Source of the DNA: Breviolum minutum Mf 1.05b.01
Taxonomy: Eukaryota > Sar > Dinophyceae > Suessiales > Symbiodiniaceae
Reading direction: 5' to 3'
Assembly: GCA_000507305.1 (NCBI GenBank)
Contig: DF239881.1
Span: 62,001 to 126,000, forward strand
DNA: 64,000 nt
Shown: piece by piece, positions 56,690-64,000 of the stretch
Layout of the letters: the number at the start of each line of letters is the position of its first letter
Position numbering within the stretch: position 1 is the first letter of the stretch
The notes under the pieces: generated by a model
Told to the model about the DNA's origin: nothing
The model's input: the letters and a program-made list of their open reading frames with translations, nothing else
Databases searched by the model: none
Translations under genes and position numbers: made by a program

Positions 56690-59597
56690 TTTGCACGTCA
56701 ACATGCTGATCCCTGTGACCGTGTGCAGTGTCTGCCTGATAATTCCAATTGCCACTATCCTGTGCGGAATCTTTCTGATCCCACTGCTGAGACTTCCACG
56801 TGCGGTTATCCTGTCCGGAATCTTTCTGATCCCACTGCTGAGAATGCCACTCGCGACTATGGGGTGCGGAACTTCTTTGATTCCATTGCCGATCGTTCTG
56901 CCACTTGCGGTCACTGTGTGTGGAACCTCTCTGATTCTGCTTCTGATCATTCTGCCAGTGCGAGGAATGTCTCTGATTCCACTGCTGGTTGTTCTGCCTC
57001 TCGCGACTACTCGATGCTGAATCTCTCTGAGTCCATGTGTCTTTTGTGTCCTGGTCCTGGTCCTGCTCGTTCTGCCAGTCAGGATCTCTTTGCTTCCATT
57101 TGTCCCAAAGATCCTCATGCTCCTCATTCTCCTGATGAGAATCCTTCAGAGTGTCTGTGGAATCTGCCTGATTCCAAGGTTGATCAATCGACCATTGAGA
57201 ATCCTTGAGCTTGTCTGCAGCGTCTGCCGTATCATATCGCCTATCTTTCTCAGATTCTGCATGCCACTCGTACGCCTCTTGGCTACGTTCTTCTGCTAGA
57301 GGTACCTCATTGATTGTCAAGCGCAAAATCATCTGAAAAGTCTGAAAAGACAATAAAAACAGAGCCTGACCTGATCTTGGGTCGGAACTGCCATCTGCTT
57401 CTCCAATCTACTGATTCTATCGAGGATCTCAGCTACCTGCAAAATGCCAACATTTCAATGCTGTGACGTTCGAAGCAACAATTTCTTTAATACCATGCTT
57501 CTTACCGCCAGTGCATAAAAGATCACATATTTCCCTGCCAATCCACAAATCCTCTAGTTAGCATCCCTGGTCCCGTCAGACCTGACGTTCGACGCACTGA
57601 ATGCGCTCCAACATCGGCTCCTCTCCTGGAAGGATCGTGCTAGGTGTCTAAGTATCTTGGAGCATATAACGGTACAAGTGTCGTTAATATACTCATGACA
57701 CATGGAATACTATGGTTACTTGTGGTTACTCTGTATAAGTCTATTCATAGTATAAAGTAGTATGATAGCATGCTGTAACGATTCAAGGATGTTCCAAAAC
57801 CTTCTGCAAACATCTCCTTCTGCATCTCTGTTTGCCCGAAGAACAAATCCTGGCGACTGCTTGGTACGATTTTGATGTTGACAAGAGGAACTACACTCGT
57901 TTTCTTCAGGAGAAGTAGATCCTATTTGATTATATAGCTACATCTGTACCTGCCAACAGTCCTAATCTCCTCTAGATATTCGAACATCACCCATCCCCCA
58001 TCCCCATCATCCTGTGAGCGTGGATGGTGAGGATGGCCCACTTTTGTGAGGTTCCACTTCTGAACTCCCCGCTCCACTGTGAAGCAAGTGCTCCATTAGA
58101 CTCAATAAATAGTCGCCTTCTTGAATTCCACTCCTCAATGATGCATCAGCAAAACAGCGTCAACCAAAAGATACGTGACTATGCTCTAAAAATAGAAAAA
58201 CTGCAACACGTGACCATGAGAAGCATGCTGTTTAATACAAGCAAGCTGCTCCGAGAAGGCTTCTTGCCCGGGCACCTCACAGGAGGCTGCAGTGAAATTA
58301 ACGGGCTGCTGGAAAAAGGAGCCCCAGAGACCAGTGTGATTATGTGTGGTCTAATGTGACTTATGAAATAAAACTCCATGAATGTCCATGATCTATTGCT
58401 TTCGAAAACACCGCACCTGTGGTGGATATGCTCCTCCATAGCTGCTGCTAGCAGTGGCTGCAGCCGTCTGATCGGCCTGCTGCCTGAGTGTCTCATTTTC
58501 TCCGCCCTGAATTAATGGGAAACAACTGACCTTCAAAGCAGGCGAAAATTTTGAAAAAACATTTGCAGCTTTGACACCAAGACTTTTTTGACTATAGAAA
58601 TGATTACTATATACTCACCTTCCGAATCCTCAACGCTAAAAACGACTTTACTTTTAGCAGGATACATCCCCAAAAACTAACATAAATACTAAAAATAACC
58701 ATATTTGAAAGGAGATGCATCTTAAAAACCATCATTTTTGTGTCTATGTTAGATTTTCCCTCCCCGATGCCCCGTCCGATGGGTTTTCGAATGGCCCGAG
58801 GACCCAAACCCTTCAGCGTACGCAGCCTGAAACCGATACAACACCGTATCCCACCACCGAAGCAAAAGGGAAAGCCGAAATCGAAAAATCATCGACTTTC
58901 TCAAGAAGGTGCCGGAGAATGTAGGGGATATAGTTCGTTTTGAGGAGAAAAACATTTCATTTCAAAACTTTTTGCTGATTTTGACGCCTAATTGTCATTG
59001 TTCAAAATCAAGTACATGATACAAATGTTCCAGGTGCAAGAATTATCATGATGATTCTTGGTCAACAAAAAGGTGATTGGATTCTGAATGTTTCTGCCCT
59101 CGCTCCGGAGATGTTCCACACCCAATGGCTAATGACACGTAACAAACGATTCTATATGCACATGTTCTTCTGAATTATATATACTTTAGCTTTTGAAATT
59201 TCCGCCACCGCCTCGTGCGGCAATATGGTATACATATATATATAAACATACACCTACACTAATAAGCATCTACTTCTACAATATCACTGGTAAATATTCC
59301 ATTGCGCTAGATTACTTTTTCCCAGAAAAATCTGTGTATACTCCGGTGCGCTGAATGCCTTCGTTGCTTTCTGCCGTCGCTTCTTCTCCCCACGGCCGCA
59401 TAGGTGACAAAATAGGCACATAGCACCGTTGTCGCACCCTTTAGTGTGCACAAAAGCACATGGTTTGCAGGCGCCGGCCGAGTGACCGTGTGAGCCAATG
59501 CTCGGCATTTCCAAAGAGCCTGGCGCTGGTTCATAAGGTGCTGGAGGAGTGGCGCCCAGCGGACGGCCAACATCATCATCCACCCCAACATCGTCAC
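56676..59597 (-). CDS. CCCH zinc finger, coiled-coil and Trp/Gln-repeat protein
   Basis: Four phase-0 compatible exons. 59359-59597 holds GACKPCAFVHTKGCDNGAMC and then LFCHLC, a C-x7-C-x5-C-x3-H CCCH finger, followed by GEKKRRQKATK, and ends at a GC donor. 58417-58506 (30 codons) starts GGENETLRQQADQTAAATAS. 57371-57436 (22 codons) is VAEILDRISRLEKQMAVPTQ plus two residues, a coiled-coil-like helix. 56676-57332 encodes about 218 residues with a charged start and then about six imperfect 17-residue repeats of the type W-N/D-Q-R/K-x-S ending in R-x-W-x-S/N-Q/D-x-Q. CCCH fingers bind RNA and are very common in dinoflagellates; Trp/Gln-rich repeats may mediate assembly or RNA binding (inference). 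The intron between the last two exons would be only 38 nt. Upstream exons before 59597 are likely. The stop codon falls in the 87-bp palindrome. Confidence 0.65.
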
Positions 59598-59969
59598 CTC
59601 AAAAACTGAAGCTGTTCCATGGAGACCTTGAAATCAATTCTATCCATCTTTGCCAAACAAATTGAAAATGGTAAAAGCAAGCCTTTCCCGCTGATTTGAA
59701 AATCATACAGCTGAAAGCAGTGATACATGATGCTTCGTTGACGTCATTATTGTTTCATAATAGTGGTACCAAGCTTGGATACTCGGGACGGAAACCTTCG
59801 ACTTTTTGGTCGTTTCCGAGGTTGAGACTTCTTCCGCCACCCTGACGACATGAAGCCACGGTGCCCAAAAATGTGGAAGTGAAAGAAAGAAAGCTTCTGA
59901 AGGAAATCATCAACAGAAAGAGACATGTCTTCATAAAATCATCCTAGAAAAAAGTATCTAGCACAACCA

Positions 59970-59975
59970 TTCAGC

Positions 59976-60022
<47 letters not shown>
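59970..60022. repeat. CAT trinucleotide array
   Basis: About fifteen perfect CAT units (GAT on the minus strand). It is the same motif as the arrays at 60690 and 62684 but in the opposite orientation. Confidence 0.97.
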
Positions 60023-60023
<1 letters not shown>

Positions 60024-60689
60024 TGTTAAATCACACTTATTGCCATGTTCACCCATCTTATTGGATCCCAACCTGACCACCATCGCTCTTCCAGTACTTT
60101 GTTCAACCGTCAAACAGCGACAGAAAAAACGGCACCTGGTCCCGGGAAGACGTGTCTTCCGTCTTCTCCCGCTCTTGCTGCACCTGCGCATCTGGGAGTT
60201 AAATCCCACCAGGTGAAGGAGTCGGAAAATCATCGACTTCAAAAGTGCCGCTTTGAAACTGGAACATCTGTAGATGTTCCATTGCTAGACGAACTCAAGG
60301 TGTCAACTCACTTAGTTCTTGGAAACACGTTGATGAGCAACCCACTTTCGGACAATTGCAACTCCTCTATTGAAGAGCTGTGGTGGTCGCTTTTGTTGTT
60401 GGTTGATTGGTTGGTTGATTTGGTTGGTGATTTGCTTGATGATTTGGTTGGTTGTTGCTCTGGGATTTGTTACCCCTGGGTACTTGCCTGAGAAACTTGT
60501 AGCCTAAACAGCCAGTGAATTGAGAAGAGATACTGAAACGATGTTTTCGCAATCCTAAGTTGCAAAAGGTCATGTCTTCTTTGATCTGAAGATATTCATT
60601 TCGTTTGAGGGGCGCACCATTTTATTCAAATCGATGCATTCACTTATATGCAATGTATCTAAAACCTGTATACTGTATATACATAAGCC
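60023..60689. other. Weak exon candidate and GGTTGATTT repeats
   Basis: A minus-strand frame over 60060-60240 (RFFCRCLTVEQSTGRAMVVR) could be an exon upstream of the CCCH gene, but its borders are unclear. A short TTGGTTGATTTGGTTG repeat lies at 60400-60455. Confidence 0.35.
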
Positions 60690-60703
60690 TTGATGAAGAT
60701 GAA

Positions 60704-60793
<90 letters not shown>
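60690..60793. repeat. GAT trinucleotide array
   Basis: About thirty near-perfect GAT units. The poly-Asp and poly-Met ORFs here are by-products. Confidence 0.98.
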
Positions 60794-60799
60794 ACCAAT

Positions 60800-61460
60800 T
60801 CTACTTATGCTTTATGTCCTCTATCAAATAATATCTGTCAAATCTTCGTTCTTCAATGTTGCAGTGGCCGGGGCCCTGGTTTGGAAGATATGAGTGATAT
60901 CATGTCCCTGGTTTGAAAGGAAGTGTGACCACAAGAGCAAATCGTCAAGAAATTTGTTTATAAAGTTCCGCCCACCACATGCCCACTGCCTAACTTGACT
61001 TTGTAAGCAGTTGTTTTAACCTTGACCAATAACTTCTAAAAACCGTGACCACCAACGAGATGATCCAGCCTCCTTCTGTATGTGTCTGGGCGCTTTCTCC
61101 ATGGAGGCAAAGGAAATTCACTGAACAGTTTGCTCAAATCATCATCGGAAATCAAAGAAATGCCAACACTCAACACAATTCAAAAAATGATATACCAAGT
61201 ACATCCAAGTACTGAATACCACCAAGGCAGGGTGTAAAGATATATCCGGAGCACTCCATGTTGTATATATGTACCATTGTAAAGATATAGTAATAGTGTT
61301 TCCACTTGGTCAGTTTAGGCCAACAAACAAGTGAACAGATTCCTGAAGGAAGGAATGCATCAACAAATCGGTCTTCCTTTTTTCAGCAAAGACATCTGAA
61401 GTCAGCACATCTTGCAGACCTGTAGGTGTAGGAATCAATGCATCTGAGAAAAATCAGGTG
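60800..61460. other. Intergenic, no gene seen
   Basis: No coding signal. AT-rich with TATATAT runs near 61240-61290. Confidence 0.5.
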
Positions 61461-61463
61461 ATA

Positions 61464-62684
61464 CTACAGCCTTCTCCCACACTGTTCAAGGGCAGCACGC
61501 AATTCCAGGGCGGCACGCGCAACCATAGCACCCCAAGATTGCAGCTTCCTTCTCTCCAGTTCTCCTCTTGCACTCCCTGCAATGCACAGTTTCTGAGGTA
61601 TGAAGAATTCTACCAAGCCGCTGTTGATCTCTGCCTTGATGTACCTCATCTAAGACCACTGTCCTGCCCTAACCGAAATCGTTTCACGCAACCGATGCTG
61701 GTCATCCCGCCAGCAACTCAAGCAGTTCATGCCTGACTTCTGAGAGCATTTCCGGTTTGAAGGAGGCACGGCGTAAATGTCTCCTGAAAGCAACAAGACG
61801 CGCAAGATCATCTGCCAGGACAAGGTCTGCCATTTCTTCTACTCTATTGCAGCAAGCGCTGAACAATGCTTCATCAGAAGCCATAATCCTGACGAACTCT
61901 GCCAAGAAATGCCTGTCGATGCCTTGACAGATAGGCTGATGTTGGCAAAGCGACTGCAATGCCTCGCGAACAATTTCTTGCTCCTTGGCAACGCCCGCGA
62001 TGTCCATCATGCGATGGGCGATGCGCAATCGCAATTCAGGTAACGGATACACAGTATGCAGAACTGATGCCATCACCCAGAAAATATCTGTCGGTGGTTC
62101 ACCAAGTTGGTAGTAGTCAAGGTCTTCAAGACAAACATCAATAAAATGGCTTACCAAGTCAGGCTGATACAACTGCCACCTGTGAAGGTTGTGTATCCAA
62201 AGAGTAAAACCTGCCATGGGCACACAAAGCCTTTGGATTGGCTGGAGACACAAAACCATTTGTTTCCCCTCGTTAGATCAACTTATCTTGTATAAGGTGT
62301 GATGTTTCCGGACAAAACATTTCAAAGTAATAGACGCCAGATATCCAGAACCCAATGACAATGGTTTGCGAAAGCCATGTATGATGAAAAGAATTGGATG
62401 GATGGTGATGGATATTGTGGATAGCTCAGAACCTGCTATACTAGGTGTAAGGATATGAGTATGTCAATATCCCTATCTTAATGTATGATGTTGGTCTCAA
62501 GTGAGACGTGCGGCGATGACGATCGCGCAAGCAGTCGGATCAGCTCTATTTTCCCAGGCAGCACTCAATGTACAGTAAGGCTGTGAAATCCTTGACTGTT
62601 CTGTGCCGAATACATGCCGATGTATGAAAAAGTACTATACAGCCCAATACCGCTGAGACTCTCTTCGCAGATATATGTGCAACA

Positions 62685-62724
<40 letters not shown>

Positions 62725-63654
62725 CGAGGAGGAGGAGGAGGAGGAGGAGGACTATGACCGCAAAGTCAATGTATGCTGGTTGATCGGTATGCCAATCAGC
62801 GCCACAACAATTCATGGATATTTCCGGAACCTACAACTCTGCAAATGAAGTTGCACGCTCGATGCAAGCTGCTGGTTTCTGATAACATTCTTTTGACACA
62901 TGTCAGGCCTCGGCCAGCTTCTGATGTTCCCAGCAAGTACTCCCTGGTCAAGCGGCTTCGCCTTTCACCAATCTCAGGCTCTTCATCTGCTGCTTGCGAG
63001 CACTTTTGAAAGCACTCCACAACTGGATGCATCCTTGTCAAGACTCGGCAGGGGAATTGAATACTGGCAAAGCATAGAATCTGAGTTCTGTGACCGTGAT
63101 ACTAGTCCAGAGTCCACTTAAAACGAAGAAAAGCTCAAGATCAATCACCCATCAAGAAGAGCTCCCGTCGCCAGACTAAACACGATTGAACGCTACGGCC
63201 AAAAACTAGCTCCCATTCTCATGACTATGTTCAACACATGTCAACGGCAGCCAACATCAGCAGGAAGAGTGGTTACAAGAGTGTGCAACTTGCAGAGATG
63301 TGCACATACTCAGTTACTCAAACCAGCTCTCCACTTTTCTAGTCACAGTTCCTCTAACACCGCTGCCAAGTTGCTGCTTTTCAGAGGATGTTGGCAGAGA
63401 GTCGATGTCCACCAGCTTGAACAAATGGAATACCCAAGCCTGATGCATCAAGCATGTGATGTGGAAATAGTGTAAAATCTCGGCAAAATAGTCCAACATG
63501 TAACTTTCAAATGACTTGAACAGAGGGCACAGAAGAAGAGCATGCACGCATTTTCGTCCTGCCTTCGGACTTGCGAAGAAGCGAGAAACCGCTCGGACAT
63601 CGAACCTAACCACTTCATCCACCTAAGCTTTTCGAGTAAAATCCAACCTAACAA
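61464..63654 (-). CDS. Helical-repeat-like protein, several exons
   Basis: The best exon is about 61702-62179. After an acceptor CTTCACAG it reads SHFIDVCLEDLDYYQLGEPP, an unbroken series of amphipathic helices (FLAEFVRIMASDEALFSACC, LVLADDLARLVAFRRHLRRA) and ELLELLAG. A last exon at 61464-61590 after GCATTGCAG reads SARGELERRKLQSWGAMVAR and ends CGRRL at a stop. Upstream blocks at about 62860-63010 (EEPEIGERRSRLTREYLLGT) and 63480-63654 (LRWMKWLGSMSERFLASSQV) are probably further exons. The helix pairs suggest an alpha-solenoid such as those of organellar RNA-binding (FAST/RAP- or OPR-type) proteins, but no signature residue set confirms this. The donor of the 61702 exon is unclear and may be non-canonical. 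The window ends before the 5' end is visible. Confidence 0.5.
62684..62754. repeat. GAT array followed by GAG array
   Basis: About thirteen GAT units, then GAC and about nine GAG units. Probably intronic to the surrounding minus-strand gene. Confidence 0.95.
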
Positions 63655-64000
63655 CTTCTATTTGCACGGACTGAGGCCGTATTTGCACGTAAAATCAGAC
63701 ACAAGTTGATGTGGAGACATTCACACTGGTGATGTTAGAGTCTTAGAGTCTAGCTGATGTGAGTCTCTCGATTGACTCCAAGGACTTCGAACAAAGTTGT
63801 GTCTGGGAGCTGCAACCAAGGCACTGGGAGAAAGTCTAAAAGCAGTGGGAACAACCTCAGGTCATTGCCGATGTGTTGTCTAGGTGTGACTTGAGTGAAA
63901 AGCATTGCCCAAGTACTATCACCACTACCTGATTCTCTCTCGATCCGAAGTCACGCTAGAGAAGTGGAAACTTTGACATTGTCTGAGCGGCATTTTCGGC
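63655..64000. other. Window end, no gene seen
   Basis: No exon could be supported in the last 345 bases. Upstream exons of the helical-repeat-like gene may start beyond the window. Confidence 0.4.

Noticed and set aside
56588-57208. 206-codon plus-strand frame opposite the Trp/Gln-repeat exon
   Set aside because: It is the antisense shadow of the repeat exon. Its regular Cys/Ser pattern mirrors the minus-strand repeat, and it has no splice support.
60690-60916. Poly-Asp and poly-Met open frames in the GAT array
   Set aside because: Pure consequence of the trinucleotide repeat, with no flanking coding signal.

Overview
This window looks like nuclear DNA of a dinoflagellate, most likely a Symbiodiniaceae-type genome. 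No phylogenetic computation was possible, so this is inference. The supporting signs are: (i) every convincing coding region lies on the minus strand over the full 64 kb; (ii) short, often phase-0 exons can be joined with both GT-AG and GC-AG introns; (iii) the protein types include a PPR protein with a hydrophobic leader, a CCCH zinc finger of C-x7-C-x5-C-x3-H form followed by a basic tail, an FHA-domain protein and a GNAT acetyltransferase; (iv) intergenic DNA is rich in minisatellites and trinucleotide arrays; (v) eukaryotic-type nuclear rRNA pseudogenes are present. No bacterial operons, Shine-Dalgarno sites, CRISPR arrays or intact transposases were seen. One run of 16 Ns (5573-5588) marks an assembly gap inside a minisatellite.

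Layout. 1-1999 and 16921-18922 are two copies, about 96% identical at the protein level by eye, of an intronless ~640-residue gene with an unrecognised beta-propeller-like body and a hydrophobic C-terminal tail. Directly behind the second copy on the same strand lie a 379-residue ORF and a probable further exon (15173-16856). 6.9-12.3 kb holds exons of at least two or three minus-strand genes: a GNAT acetyltransferase, a membrane-anchored protein, and a five-exon segment whose splice phases all agree, including a 19-nt microexon and two GC donors. 19.6-23.0 kb and 28.4-30.4 kb are satellite and low-complexity fields. Between them sit a 592-residue NLS-bearing protein and a two-exon unknown gene.

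31.3-33.2 kb is a decayed, chimeric nuclear rDNA copy in which the 5' half of SSU is fused directly to internal LSU. A second LSU fragment at 41.1-41.95 kb lies on the opposite strand, carries the LSU stretch deleted from the first copy, and is interrupted by 491 bp at the position used by R1 retrotransposons in animals. 34.0-38.0 kb is a minus-strand cluster of FHA, PPR and possible methyltransferase exons. 38-55 kb is gene-poor and built largely from tandem and dispersed repeats. 55.4-63.7 kb resumes minus-strand genes: a CCCH/coiled-coil/Trp-Gln-repeat protein, a helical-repeat-like protein and two unassigned exons. An 87-bp near-perfect palindrome at 56603-56689 contains the stop codon of the Trp-Gln-repeat gene.

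The genes do not form a recognisable pathway. The common theme is organisation: a one-directional gene array, as expected for dinoflagellate polycistronic transcription with trans-splicing, separated by repeat fields. I found no convincing spliced-leader relic. The strongest candidates for something undescribed are the LSU fragment with its R1-site insertion, the palindrome at a gene end, and the CCCH/Trp-Gln-repeat architecture.
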